From: Exserohilum rostratum
Taxonomy: Eukaryota; Ascomycota; Dothideomycetes; Pleosporales; Pleosporaceae
DNA length: 64,000 bases
Assembly (NCBI GenBank): GCA_026367775.1
Contig: CP111152.1
Location: 868,001-932,000, forward strand
Reading direction: 5' to 3'
The position numbers and the translations under genes are program-made. Under the pieces are notes generated by a model that saw nothing but the letters and a program-made list of their open reading frames with translations, did no database searches and was not told the origin of the DNA. The stretch's first letter is position 1. Each line of letters begins with the position of its first letter. This document shows, piece by piece, positions 1 to 11,499 of this stretch.

Positions 1-1
1 T

Positions 2-1021
2 TCAGTTGAATCTACAAAAAGCACAAGTCCTCATGAAGAGACCAGGGTCCCAGAGAACGAATCACAAGAAACTCCGGCCACGAGCAAGCGAGTTCAGAAG
101 AAGAGTGAAAATCCCGTCGCCGAGACCGTTGACAGGGAAATTGACGACCTTTCTTCTGTTCGTGGAAAAGCGCGTACACGGCCAGCGCAACCTGCTCAAC
201 AAAAAGACATTGTGGAAACCTCCAGTGTACACGAAGCCTCGGCCGAAGAAGAGGACCCTGCGCCGGAAGAGGACGAGGAAGTGGAGCCCACCCCTCGGCC
301 TGTGGCGAAGCGATCTTCCCCCAAGCTAGTACAACGCGTCAAGCCGTCAACGGAAAAGCCACCCCGTAAGCGTCAAAAGTACACGGGTCCGACCCATACT
401 ATCTCGGTGATGCGCATCAAGGGCTCCACAGTTCGGGGTATTACTGCCGCAGATATCACACGCTCCATCTTGGAAGACAGCATCGACCATCGTCTCCGAC
501 GCATGGCGGAAAAGCTGCAAAACTCGCAAGATTCGGACAGGCGGAAGGAGCTCCGAAGTGAAATCAATCTCTCCATCACCTTCAAAGAGAGCTTGAGTGA
601 AAAATTAATGGATCTCCAAGACGCTAACGATGTGCTAAGCTCAAACTTTCAGAAGATGAAGCTCCTAAGGCGCGCCAACGCCGACCTACGCAAGGAGATG
701 CTCGCTCTCCAGAACAGTCGGCAGGAAATTGCGTTGGAGCAGGATGACATTCAAACACAGTATCACGCTGAAAAGGCCGAGGTGGACACTCGTAATACGC
801 TCAGCGATAACATGTTTGCCATTGAAGCTGCAATCAGAAACGGTCGCGAGAAGGCGCGCAAAGAGGGAAGGGAAGACGAGGGTCCAGAGCTTCCACTAAG
901 CATGCTGCTAGAGAATGTAGCCCAGGATGTTGGTTCGCGTGGCGGTGGACTTTTTGCTAACGTCAAGGGCTTCAACGGGCTTCTAGAGCGGGCTGCAGGC
1001 TGGCTAGAGGGAAGAGCCTGA
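2..1021 (+). CDS. Probable inner kinetochore subunit (Ame1/CENP-U-like), 3' part
   Basis: The frame is open from base 2 to a TGA at 1019-1021, so the gene enters from the left edge and its start is outside the window. About 339 residues are visible. The first ~120 are charged and disordered, with Lys/Arg-rich patches. A more conserved-looking segment follows (ISVMRIKG...GITAADI), then a long predicted coiled coil from about residue 155 to 270 and a small hydrophobic C-terminus ending GWLEGRA. This layout (basic disordered N-terminus, short motif, coiled coil) fits the Ame1/CENP-U family of the COMA inner-kinetochore complex, which links centromeric chromatin to the outer kinetochore. The family call rests on layout and remembered resemblance, with no diagnostic catalytic residue; another nuclear coiled-coil protein is possible. 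Confidence 0.6.
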   Translation, partial: SVESTKSTSPHEETRVPENESQETPATSKRVQKKSENPVAETVDREIDDLSSVRGKARTRPAQPAQQKDIVETSSVHEASAEEEDPAPEEDEEVEPTPRPVAKRSSPKLVQRVKPSTEKPPRKRQKYTGPTHTISVMRIKGSTVRGITAADITRSILEDSIDHRLRRMAEKLQNSQDSDRRKELRSEINLSITFKESLSEKLMDLQDANDVLSSNFQKMKLLRRANADLRKEMLALQNSRQEIALEQDDIQTQYHAEKAEVDTRNTLSDNMFAIEAAIRNGREKARKEGREDEGPELPLSMLLENVAQDVGSRGGGLFANVKGFNGLLERAAGWLEGRA

Positions 1022-1822
1022 TTATCCACAGCTTAGCGGCGTTTTACTCTTGTACTTTCGGATACGATACCCGGCATATCATGGCCACATACACACAAAC
1101 CAAATGGATTTCTTCTAGTCAACCCTTTTCCACAACGCTAAAGCCATGGTTTGTGACACTGACAGGCGACGGTTTGTGGCGATGATCACAAGTACGAATA
1201 AAGCTGGGACCGGATGTCGTCCAAGACAATCTAGAGGTGGCGCGTGCTGCTTGTTTTGGGATTAGTGGCCGCCGTTGGGGATGATGCGCTTTCTCCGCAT
1301 TGCCGTCGTCATGGTGCATCTCAGCAAAACCGGGACTGCCGAGCCAATACTTGACTAGGTCCCGTACCCAACTTCGAGTACAACTTGACAGCTAAGCATC
1401 CGATTTCCATCGGGCGGGTCATTCTTCAACAAAAATATTGATTGTTTCGAGGTTGTCTACCTCAACGGTTGGTGTCACGCGCAGCTCCACGCTATCCTAT
1501 TACGTTCAACTGTACGCTCTACCCCCCGGCTTCGTTTGCTTACATCGCCGGGACATCCGCTTCAACATCGCGTTTGCTTCTATCAAACGCCACGTGAATA
1601 TACTTGATCAGCCACTGTTGTATTACCCCGGATTCATTGGTCCTTCTTGCGAGCAGAAATAAGCTACGCCAACGCGGGCCGCTCTTGGGTTCTTCGCTTG
1701 TGACGCTCATCACCAGACACCCATTGCAGCGATTGTGAATCAACAGGTTTCAACTGATCAAGGCGCGTCTCAACTGACCTGGATCACCATTACTATTTAT
1801 TACCGCTTCGACTTCTCCCAGC
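1022..1822. other. Intergenic, no gene seen
   Basis: About 800 bases between two plus-strand genes. Only short unsupported reading frames are present. The 200 bases before 1823 should hold the promoter of the next gene, but I see no distinct motif. Confidence 0.6.
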
Positions 1823-3340
1823 ATGACTCGCGCGCCGGCAGCTATCGAAAAAAGTCACGCCACATTACCACAGACTCCCCCACCCGTTCCTACCACGCCT
1901 CCAGCCAGGAACACTCCGTTACCATTTTCAAGGTCCCCTAGAACCCCTGTCAACCAGCACTGGGTTCAGGCACATCAACGACGGATATTTATACGTCATC
2001 TGAAACAATGGTCCATGAGCCACGACTCAAGCCCTCATTTCCAGGGAAAGATTAGCTTGCTGCCTCCTGACCCAAGAAGGAGCGAGGAATTGGTTTTGGG
2101 TAAGAGTGTACAGTGTGTTCTGACGGATTCGAGCTTCAACGATTGCAGGAAAAAGGTGGTTGTTAGGCTTTTTAGCCCGCAAATGGGTAGGAAGAGCAGG
2201 AGCAAGAGCCGTGGTCCCAAGACGCCAGTGAAGATGGATACAATGGACGCATACGACCAGGCAGAAGAGTTGACAGAGCTCGAGGAAGCCACATCGTCAT
2301 GCACTGAAGGTAGTGTGGTTCTGCCGACTTCACAAGCCGTATCGGGTCCACCAAGCAGCTACTACAAACTCGTCGTTCGCTGCGGTTCCGGCTGGTTATC
2401 TGCCCGGGAATATTTCAACAAACTCTACTTTACGCATCTTGCAGTCAAAAACACTGGCCCGGATGCCAAAACTGTTTTTAAAAATGCAGACGACACCTTT
2501 ACTACTCGCTCACAAGCTCTCGGCCCTCAACCTGCTTCAGAAGACACGGTCAGCATCCAACCATTGTTTCACCCCTTCCTTCGCCTACCTCAGGAGCTCC
2601 AAGAGATGATTTTGATGACGGCCGCGGGGCTCACCCGACACTACGATCTTTTACCCGACCTTAGCTATCGACTGCGCCCGAAACGCGTCAAAGCACCCAT
2701 TAGTCTCTCTACACTGTTACGCATTTCCCCAACAATTACAGATACGATGCAGCCGTATATTCTCCACCGCACTGTATTTCACTTTGGCCTCACAGGAACC
2801 ACGAATTTCTTGTGGCAGTTAGGGCCAGCCAATCGTTCTCATATCCGACGTCTCGCCTTCCATTTTGGACGTGGTGCGTTGCTGCATTCCGTACGCTGGC
2901 TAGCACCCGATCAAGTCTTTGACCTGCTGCAACCACCAGTGCAAAAGGATATGGGTGGCCTTCCGTATTTCTGGCGTTGTCAACTTCGCGCGTTAACAAA
3001 GGAGATACACCTCAATGAGCTCACTATTGATGTCCAAGCTATACCGCGTGCTGATGTCGCCATGGTGATCAGGATTCTGAAAGAAGCGTTTGGAAGTGTT
3101 GAAAAAATCGCATTTGTGGAAACTTGTGCAGATGGGAAGACAAAGGCGCTTGAAACAGGCGATGAGCGACTCAAAGATGTGGGAAATGCGTCATGGAGGG
3201 AGATGACTATGGGGTATGTGGACAGGTACAAACGACAAGTAGGATGGCACAATTATCACTTTGGGCTGGAGGTTGCTGGTATGACAGAAGAGGAATTGGA
3301 AAAGAAGATGGATGGTGAGAAGATTTTCTTTGACAGCTGA
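1823..3340 (+). CDS. 2EXR/F-box-like domain protein, hypothetical
   Basis: A single-exon reading frame of 505 residues. The ATG at 1823 has an A at -3 and is the first in frame. Residues 1-45 are rich in Pro/Thr/Ser, about 120-135 form a basic patch (GRKSRSKSR), and 250-268 contain a leucine-rich F-box/2EXR-like motif (FLRLPQELQEMIL). The remaining ~235 residues look globular and resemble fungal proteins in which such a motif is followed by a domain of unknown function. F-box proteins usually recruit substrates to SCF ubiquitin ligases, but the 2EXR class has no proven role, so ubiquitin ligase function is not claimed. No intron is needed. Confidence 0.7.
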   Translation: MTRAPAAIEKSHATLPQTPPPVPTTPPARNTPLPFSRSPRTPVNQHWVQAHQRRIFIRHLKQWSMSHDSSPHFQGKISLLPPDPRRSEELVLGKSVQCVLTDSSFNDCRKKVVVRLFSPQMGRKSRSKSRGPKTPVKMDTMDAYDQAEELTELEEATSSCTEGSVVLPTSQAVSGPPSSYYKLVVRCGSGWLSAREYFNKLYFTHLAVKNTGPDAKTVFKNADDTFTTRSQALGPQPASEDTVSIQPLFHPFLRLPQELQEMILMTAAGLTRHYDLLPDLSYRLRPKRVKAPISLSTLLRISPTITDTMQPYILHRTVFHFGLTGTTNFLWQLGPANRSHIRRLAFHFGRGALLHSVRWLAPDQVFDLLQPPVQKDMGGLPYFWRCQLRALTKEIHLNELTIDVQAIPRADVAMVIRILKEAFGSVEKIAFVETCADGKTKALETGDERLKDVGNASWREMTMGYVDRYKRQVGWHNYHFGLEVAGMTEEELEKKMDGEKIFFDS

Positions 3341-4099
3341 GCGAGGCATTAGGTGATGATGAATTGGCCGGTGCAGCAAGTCTGGGGCCCTGTGTATATT
3401 TGATATGATTGATGAAGTGATGATAACGAATTTCACACAATCATGGGGCTAATTCGATATACATCACTTGTTGCAATGCATTGATATTTTTGTGTCGGAA
3501 AACAGTCCACATGTCCAATTTGGAGAATACACGATGTGGCAATGCCTGCATCAAGGCTGCATGCATGAATTGCTGGGCAAAACCAAAAAGTTAGGCCAAG
3601 CATCGCTGAGCACAAGGCGCATTGCATCGCAGTAGTTGTTGTTTATGGAAGCGGGGAAGGGGACAAATAAACAAGCAGGGATTATCGATAGTGACGTGTG
3701 GGAGACAATCAAACATTTTGGTTGCTGTCGCGTTCATTTCTGACATCACAGCCCAAAACGCCAGTCACCTCTTTTGACATTTTTCATTTGCCATTTCTCT
3801 CCCTTGCGGTGCCGCGCGACATAGCTCTCCTTTGTTGGTATTGATAACGTCGCGCGCTGTTCTGGGAGTCACGGGAGGATTCAGATTGCGTGCCTATCAC
3901 AATCAAGTCGCCTTCACTTTGTTCTCGCCCATTGAAAACATTACTCACGCGTGTACTTGTTCCCGAATACATGCCGCGTATCTTCGAAAAACTTTTCCTT
4001 GCTCTTGAGTCCTACGAACACCGCTAGCAGTTTTTCTTGAATCACACCTTTTGCACCTGCAGACGTCAACAACATTCCCGATCCAAACACCCCATCCGC
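3341..4099. other. Intergenic, promoter of next gene
   Basis: About 760 bases without a convincing gene. An in-frame upstream ATG at 4037 would add 21 residues to the next protein; I prefer the ATG at 4100. Confidence 0.5.
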
Positions 4100-5932
4100 A
4101 TGGCGAGCGACACCGCTCCCATCAAGTGTAAGTCATGCGCCAGGGCTCTCGCGACAATCACACCTACGGGGCTCACCCCAGTACTGGCACCAGAGGATTT
4201 CGGATGTAGCACATGTCAACGTTTTAGCGCCCTCTATGACGCTGTGCAAGCTGCGGATACCGAATGGGCAGCGTTCGAGCACAAACGCGACTCAATCACA
4301 AAGTGTTTTGCGCGGGACAATCACAAAAGAGCTCACATGGAATTTGATAATTGGCTCATGACGGTTGAGGCGCCTGCAAGAACCCAAATTGGAGAAGACG
4401 CTCGTCCAGAAGAGGAGGATGTATCCGGCGGTGGGAACGAGGAGCCACATCGTGGAATGACGCGTCCAAGGTCGCATTCGCCAAGCAGCCAGCCTCCTGT
4501 ATTCGTTGGAGAGGTGTCCGATCCTCGGCTGCAGCAGGAGACGAGGGAGTCGCTTTCTTTCCGCCCATCCCCCAAGCGATCGCGCAGCACCAATTCGCTG
4601 CCAGGGCGGAAGCGGCTCAAGTTTTCAGAGTCAGTCGAGTTTCACGACACCTACCGAAGCAGTGAAGAGTACCATCGACCCAGTAACAATTACGTAAGGG
4701 GTCGCAATGCACCGCCTGAAGGATCGGAGTATATGGACACGAGCGGATCAGGACAGACATTCCTGAGGTTCACGCAAATGAAAAAGGTCGGTGCAAAGTG
4801 GGTGGAGTTGAGTGAAGATGAGCTTGAGAAAAAGAGGAAGAAGAGTCCGGGACTCACGACAGCACAGAATGAACTTGGGACTGTGGAGAAGGTGGAGTGT
4901 GATGAGACGAATGGAGAAGCGGCGGGCAGCTTGGAACAGAATCGTCAGGCTCCACCAGATGCTCGTGCAGCCAGATTGGCACGACGAGCCCAAGGAACAC
5001 CTAGCAGGGGCCCAGTGCAGACAAGCATCACGACAAGTGCTCGGAATCGAGGTAACAGGGTACCACGCAAGGAGGAGGAGCCAATACTCGATGGTGCCTC
5101 GACTGGGACCCGGAAATTTTCTGCTCAACCAGTCCTAGTCCCAATAGTACCAGCGGCGGAGGAATCAAGACCCACTACAGGCGACGACCAAGGTGCGGGA
5201 ACGGGGCTTGGAGTGGGACATGAAGACGACATGCAAAATGCGAGCAATGCGACTATCGAAAAACCAAGTATTACTACGATGCGCAATGACGAAATGCAAA
5301 AGCCTGAATCGTCGCATGACAAGACCCACCTCGACAATCTGGACATTGGGACAGCAGCGTATCAGGTTGCACCCATCGATCACGACAGTAGGATGGTGGA
5401 GTCGGTGTTACACTCTGTGGCCGCACAGAACAATGTACAGACTGAGCGGACGAGCGAATCCTCGTGCACAGGCTGCGACGACACGTACAAGACGGCCCAT
5501 CTAGACGCTGGAAACGCTGCTGCTGCGAGGCTAATGTGCAGCCCAAGGTCGCAGAGCCTTGATGGCACTGCACGGTCATTCAAGATTACTGACAGTCATG
5601 AATTCAGCCGTTCATTGCAAGGCCATCACGGTGCGTCCGCAAGCCAGGTGAGCGGAGACGTCAGCAACACGACGTGCAACACCACGCCAAAGGCATCGCC
5701 GGGGGAAATTACCCCTTCAGAGGACACAGTGACTACACCAAAAACACTTCAAGCGGCAGATATACGAGATGCCCCAGCATCCGAAGTCGAGCAGCATCCG
5801 ACAGAGGGCATAAGCTTGTCTACCCAGTCAGCCAAACCCCCCTCCTCGTCTTCTCTTCCCACCCTCCCACCCCCCAAAGAGGGTCCCATGACCCAATTCC
5901 TGGAACCCTGTAGCGACCGAAACCGTTACTGA
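4100..5932 (+). CDS. Unrecognised protein with two CxxC pairs and long disordered tail
   Basis: I do not recognise this gene. From the ATG at 4100 (followed by G, good context) it encodes 610 residues. Near the N-terminus two CxxC pairs (CKSC at about residues 9-12, CSTC at about 36-39) are spaced like a small zinc ribbon. A helical segment rich in aromatic and charged residues follows, to about residue 100. The rest is low complexity (Ser, Pro, Arg, Glu) with basic clusters such as KKRKKS that could act in nuclear import. The stop at 5930-5932 may not be the ancestral end: right after it another frame stays open to 6092 and reads like a continuation, as expected from one extra base near 5906-5910. 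A nuclear or nucleic-acid-binding role is only a guess. Confidence 0.6.
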   Translation: MASDTAPIKCKSCARALATITPTGLTPVLAPEDFGCSTCQRFSALYDAVQAADTEWAAFEHKRDSITKCFARDNHKRAHMEFDNWLMTVEAPARTQIGEDARPEEEDVSGGGNEEPHRGMTRPRSHSPSSQPPVFVGEVSDPRLQQETRESLSFRPSPKRSRSTNSLPGRKRLKFSESVEFHDTYRSSEEYHRPSNNYVRGRNAPPEGSEYMDTSGSGQTFLRFTQMKKVGAKWVELSEDELEKKRKKSPGLTTAQNELGTVEKVECDETNGEAAGSLEQNRQAPPDARAARLARRAQGTPSRGPVQTSITTSARNRGNRVPRKEEEPILDGASTGTRKFSAQPVLVPIVPAAEESRPTTGDDQGAGTGLGVGHEDDMQNASNATIEKPSITTMRNDEMQKPESSHDKTHLDNLDIGTAAYQVAPIDHDSRMVESVLHSVAAQNNVQTERTSESSCTGCDDTYKTAHLDAGNAAAARLMCSPRSQSLDGTARSFKITDSHEFSRSLQGHHGASASQVSGDVSNTTCNTTPKASPGEITPSEDTVTTPKTLQAADIRDAPASEVEQHPTEGISLSTQSAKPPSSSSLPTLPPPKEGPMTQFLEPCSDRNRY

Positions 5933-7497
5933 GCCGCAGGACCCTGAACCTTCAAGAGAGTTATTCGCCGCGGCCGTTTCCTTTCCCACGCAAGACATGC
6001 ACATGCAGGACCGAGCCGGAGACAGGCTCGGAGGCAGAAAGAGGAGAAAAGATCGACGGAGACTGGGGGCAGAAACACAGACAGGTTGGTAGGTAAGGGA
6101 GCGAGTCAGCCTCGCGCATGGGGAAGGTGGATAGTACGGACGTATAGAGCAAGATCCAGGGTTCGACCTAGGTTGCTAGCATGCTAGGGGTGGGATGATG
6201 GGATGGGGGGTTGGGGGTCACAGCTGGCATGTAGGGATTATCCGCCTTGGCTTTTCAACGTTTTGATTGGGATAGGCAGCGATCATCAGCTGATGTTCCC
6301 ACAAAGGTGGGCCCACACCACGACATCTGCTGGGCCTTGGGCCTGGAGACGAACGGTAAATCCCGCCTTTTCGGATGTCTGCCGTCCGGGTTCATGGGGG
6401 TGGTGCGTGGCTCTTGTGGGTAAAGTTGTTGCGGATTGAGTTGGCTGGTTCAAGTTTCTCTTTCCTTACTACTGTACGTCTTGCGATCTGTATACTTTAT
6501 TTGTCGATTCCGCAGCTTCTAGACCCATCCCCTTACACCCTTACCCTCAACATGGTCCGATCGGTCCCTTCCCTTCACTCCCATCCCATCCGCATCCGCA
6601 TCACATCATCCCAGTCGTATTAGCAGCGGTATGTATGATATAGCGGAAAAACAAGAATGTGATAACGGGGTGCTGTTGTCGAAACCCGACGACACTATTG
6701 ATTTGTGCTAGTTCCACACAGCTATTATCCACAGCATGCAAAGAAAAGGGCCAACACGCCGTATACGGTGCTGTTGCTGCCCGTCCATTTATCAAGGTTG
6801 TATTTCGTACCGATTTTGTCACACTAAAGTTGATGGTGGTTTTTCCACGGAAGACAACCGACCGACTCATGGTTGGCCTAGCAAAAAAAAAAGCGCCCGC
6901 TGTTGACACTGTGTAATCTCCCCTTTTTTGTCTTTGGTATGATTTTTTAGCTTGAACGCGAAGATGTCGCTATCGGCAGCCACACAACCACATTTTCACC
7001 CACTAGAGAGAGGGAAGGAAAAAAAAAACGCCACAGTGGTGTTGGGTGTGTGTAGTCCCATACAAGAGCGATTCACGCGTTATCACATCGCATTTATTTC
7101 CCAAAACGTACATACATGGTATCATCCATCACACACACAGACACAGACACACGCACATGTAACCCCCCGGTTCAACATGGGAATGGGGTGCGTCTCTGTG
7201 TCTGAGAAAGCATGCACGTACACACACAAAGCCGCATCCCCCCTTCGCCTCGCCTCACCCCTAGAGAGAAACGAGCTCGCTCGCTCGCCAGCGAGAGAGC
7301 GAGAGCGAACCAGGGACAGCTCGAGAAAGAAAGAGTGAGAGAAGAAAAAAAAGAGAAACAAGCGCCAAACTCTATTTTGCGCGTCCCTTCCCTCTTTTTC
7401 CCCCTGCCCCATGCAAAATAAACGAGCGAAGCGTCGCCGAACAACGTCGCCGACAAGGGGACAAACGACGGCGAACGCGGCACGCCGAAAAAAAGAG

Positions 7498-7515
7498 TCA
7501 TCATCATCATCATCA
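7498..7515. repeat. (TCA)n microsatellite
   Basis: Short TCA trinucleotide run within the long intergenic interval; on the minus strand it reads as poly-Asp codons, which inflates a spurious frame. Confidence 0.85.
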
Positions 7516-7842
7516 GCAGATGTTTGAGTACTACTATATGTACGTACGCATGTACATATGTATATGTATGTAAGATACAAGGGACTGGGGAGGGAAGGGA
7601 AAGAGATAAGTGTACTAGTACATACATAGTTACTACATACTACATAGTTACTAGTACCATACGTAGTAAAAAAAAAAGCCCAGGGAAGGAAAATAAGAAG
7701 AAAGACATTATTAGAGTAAGTTGGAACGGAAAGAGAGGGAAAGAGAAAAAAAAACACGTGGTTTTGAAGAACGTGTGCATGTGCAGGCATGTATGCATGT
7801 AAGACTGAAACGTGGGCGGCACGCTCTGCCTTTCCGAGGGCA

Positions 7843-7940
7843 TGGGATGGAAGGGAAGGGAAGGGAAGGGATGGGAAGGGTATGGGATGGGTATGGGATG
7901 GGATGGGATGGGATGGGATGGGATGGGATGGATGGACGGG
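7843..7940. repeat. G-rich GGGAT/GGGAA tandem repeat
   Basis: About 98 bases of nearly perfect pentamer repeat, first GGGAA units, then GGGAT units with two TAT-containing variants, all with G runs on the plus strand. The spacing of GGG runs by two bases is suited to G-quadruplex formation. It is not the TTAGGG telomere repeat. Confidence 0.9.
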
Positions 7941-8386
7941 CAAAAGCTGGTTTCGCCCGCCCCGTCTAGAAAGGTTTAAAGTAAATGTGGAAGATGGGGG
8001 CTTATCCTTTTTCAAAATGGAGGGTACGGGAGCTTTTGGTGTTGTTGTTATTGTTGTTTTCCACGAGTATCGAGCAACGCATTCACACTTGGTGTTGTCG
8101 TTTTTTTGCTGGACTTTTGCACTTTTTTTTCTAGAAAGTGTTGCAGCGGGATGAGAGTGAACGACACATGGATGAAAGAGAGAGACAGAGAGAGTGGCCA
8201 TGATCCTGAGAAATTCTGGGGGACGACGACCGACGACGACGACGCATGGATCGGGTAATGGTCTCTTCACGTCTTGTTCATCTCTTTCCTTTCTCATCCT
8301 TCTCTAACTGTCTCCATGTCTCCATGTCTTACTCACTTACTTAATTCTCCGATTTAATTATCCGAACAAAACCCCCGCGGGCGCCT

Positions 8387-8403
8387 CACACACACACACA
8401 CAC
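8387..8403. repeat. (CA)n microsatellite
   Basis: Uninterrupted CA dinucleotide run of about eight units in a pyrimidine-rich stretch. Confidence 0.85.
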
Positions 8404-11135
8404 CCCTTCCCCTCATCTCCCCAATCAATCGATGCAATCTTCCGAGATCGAGATTCAAACAAGCCAGGTGTGATGGCATGGAGAAAGTTTTTCGATTGCG
8501 GGAGTCTATATCGCCGCTAGTCCTGGCTAGCTGAAAGGGCAGAAAGTTAGTGATACGACGGCGCGGGATAATTTTCCTTTTTTCTCTTAGTCATAGGCAT
8601 TACCGTTCCAAAACGTGCGAGGACGGTAGTGAGCAAGGCTGGAAAACAAAGAAAGTATATAGACTGGGCGTGCTGAAGGGTGGCGGTGGATAAAACGTGA
8701 TTGCGTATGTACGTTGAATATCGTCCCACTCATTCTATCATTTGTCATTTTTTTGTGGTTCTGTTGGTCTGGTTGTCTGTTACAACCATTGATCGATGGA
8801 TTAGTTGACATGCTCCAGACTGGTGTTTCCGCGGCTCTCTGTGTTGATGTTGATGTAAACATAACAACACGACGCGGCACACTGCAGCAACACACATACG
8901 CGACTCATGTGCATGCGGCAAAAAAACAAGAGTGATGTGCACACACGGCATAAAATCCCGACCCCACGTGTACCGCACGTGTAATGGCTACGCGCCTCAA
9001 CGACGCCCAACGGTCCATGACATACTCATCACCGATCGATGCGCAGTCAGTTAATCAGGCAGGCAGTCAGTCGGGCAATCACTCGCGCGCAAGCCACATA
9101 CTTGGGTCCGTAGCACCGGAACAATGGTTCCATGCAAGGCGCAATGGGCGACACTTTACGTCGATACAAGCAAACACGAGACCATACTGTATTGTAAGAC
9201 ACGTACAGTAGCGTACCCCATCGATCGATGTAAGGCACCCCGTTGGTTCTCCCTTGGGCCGCCGCCGTCGCGGCCGCCGTCGCCGCATCCTTTGCCCCTT
9301 CCTTTCCTTTCTTTTTCCTTCTCTTGCGCCCTTCTTCCGCGTTTCCCCCCTAGCTGCTAGCTACATGGTTAGCTGGACTGTGGGGGGTTTGGTTCATGGG
9401 CATGCCGATAGCCGGCGTAGTGCGCGCCTCGTGTGGCCACTAGGCCAGGCGGGTTGTCAAAGCTTGATCTGGCGTCTGCGGGCGAGGCCGGTAGGCGCGG
9501 GTGATGGCGAAACATGTCAAATCCTTCGTGCAGCGGAGCTAGGTATTTGATTATACGAATGTGGGTGGGTTGAATGGTTGGTTACGGTGGCTTGCGTATG
9601 GTCGTCGAGAATATTTCCCCTTTTTTAGTCGCGGGAGAGTACGGCGGAGTTTTGGGCTGCAGATGGGCGCGCATAGCGGCGGTTCAATGGAGCGACTGCA
9701 CGACCGGCCTCGTCTCGTGTCCACCTAGTTGATTTTGTTTACTTTTTTCTTCTTTTCAGCTTCTTCCGTGGACCCTCGTATGCCGGTTGCCGTTCTCGTT
9801 TAAATTGACGTCGGTGGTAACCGGCGTGGATACGGCATGATCTGAGCAAAAGTGAGGGCCAGGCAGAGAGCATCGGTTGGTGTACCCCTTTACCGAAGCA
9901 GTGGTACAATGCTCCATTGATCCGTTTTAATGATCGCCTTTAGCTTCCGGTATGGATATTTTCCCCAGGACGCATTGTCTTGGTGGAGTCTGTCGGGCTG
10001 CACTACTATGGCGATTGCTTGTTGCCCAGTCGTATTGACCGAGATCTAGATCACGATCAGCCAGCCGTCGTGTGCAATGTCAGTTGATGTAGATCATTAT
10101 TCCAGAACCACGCAAGAGGAGCCCGCTCCCAAGCCAAGGGGGTTGGGGCGTCCTTGGCTGCGTTGGCTGCGCCTTGACTTTGTCCATGGAATAGCCCATT
10201 TTTTTGACAGAGCATAGTGAGAAAAAAAAATTGCGAAGCATAACGGGAAAACAATGCGAAGCAGCCAGCTTGGGCCATGGCGACTGCGTGGGCAGATTTC
10301 GCAGCTTGGCGGGCAATTCGACACGAGTTTACGCAGAAGGCAAACTTTGTTGTTGTGTCTTGTGTTGTTTTGTGTGGTGGTGGTGAGAAGTGAGCACGAA
10401 GCGAGCAACCGGGCCGGTCCTGTTGACATCAAGATAACCTTTGATGGTTGCAGACGCGGAAGGCGCACCCAGCAGTCGGGCAGTCCCTGGCTGGGCGTCG
10501 CAGTCTCTCCATGGCTGTAGACCTACTATAGTCATAGGCATGTCTCAAACAGCGACAATACTTTCTCGCATGGCAAAGGTCCGGTGCATGTGCTCGGGCA
10601 TCTGTGAAAGGCAGCGAGTGCGAGAGAATACCATGGCCAGCTGGGGCACAGTCCATCGGTTCTATTCATCCGCCGGCCGGATCGATCTATCCCATAGCGC
10701 CGGGTCACAGCCCTCCGGCCAGCAATTGCACGCAGCTAGGCTCATCTCATGGGCAACCATCACAATGCAGATCGGCGCCGACCTCGTGATAAGTCAGAAA
10801 ATAAGTCGCGCTTGCGTGCAGCCGATCTTTTGTCGGCGCAAACGGCGTGTGCAAAGAGGAATGGGTTGAGACGACGCGTAAACAGGCAAAAGAGATATTA
10901 GAGTTTCAGCTTGGGTCGGCAGCACTCTGCGGCAAGTGTGCGGGCCTAATTTGCAAAACAGCAGTGCACTGGCACTGGCACTGGCACAGCGCAGTGGGTG
11001 CGACAGGCATGGCACGCATCTGACTACCCTGGTGCGCCCATACATGGTGAAGCATCATGGTGTGCGCGCATGCGACGGCGACGGCGGTGGCGGCGGTGAG
11101 GGCCATGGCCGGCCACCGACAGCGCCAGGCTGAGG

Positions 11136-11172
11136 GTGCGTGTGTGTGTGTGTGCGTGTGTGTGCGTGTGTA
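11136..11172. repeat. (GT)n microsatellite with GC interruptions
   Basis: Alternating GT run broken by three GC steps, a purine-pyrimidine alternation. Confidence 0.85.
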
Positions 11173-11473
11173 TTACTTGGGGCAAAATGGCCTGCAGTCG
11201 GAATCATCAGGCAATGTGGCCTGGCGGCGCTCCTGCCACGTCGTCCGGGGCATGGTCTCGTGACCGACACCGCTCTTGCTGGCTGTCGACAACAACGGCC
11301 AATTGCTCGTGAGGTGAGCAGTTGGCTGCAGTGTTGGCACAGCCAACGTGAGATATCGTGTGAGCCAAACGCGGCTAGCCTCGGGCATTGGCTGGCGTCC
11401 ATTTCTGCAAGACGCTGCCTCCCTCCTCCCCCTCCGCGGCCCCCTCCCCCCCTCGCTCTCTCACCATGGCTTT

Positions 11474-11499
11474 GACGCTCGACGCTCGACGCTCGACGC
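11474..11499. repeat. 7-bp tandem repeat (GACGCTC)
   Basis: About 3.7 perfect copies of GACGCTC. Confidence 0.85.

Noticed and set aside
6090..6180. Possible tRNA, from a GGTTCGACC sequence
   Set aside because: No matching acceptor or anticodon stem found in the flanks.
7843..7940. Interstitial telomere
   Set aside because: The unit is GGGAT/GGGAA, not TTAGGG.
7122..8297. 391-codon minus-strand frame in the large intergenic interval
   Set aside because: The translation is simple-sequence (HPIPS repeats, poly-Asp, poly-Phe, CVCVCV) and follows the underlying microsatellites.
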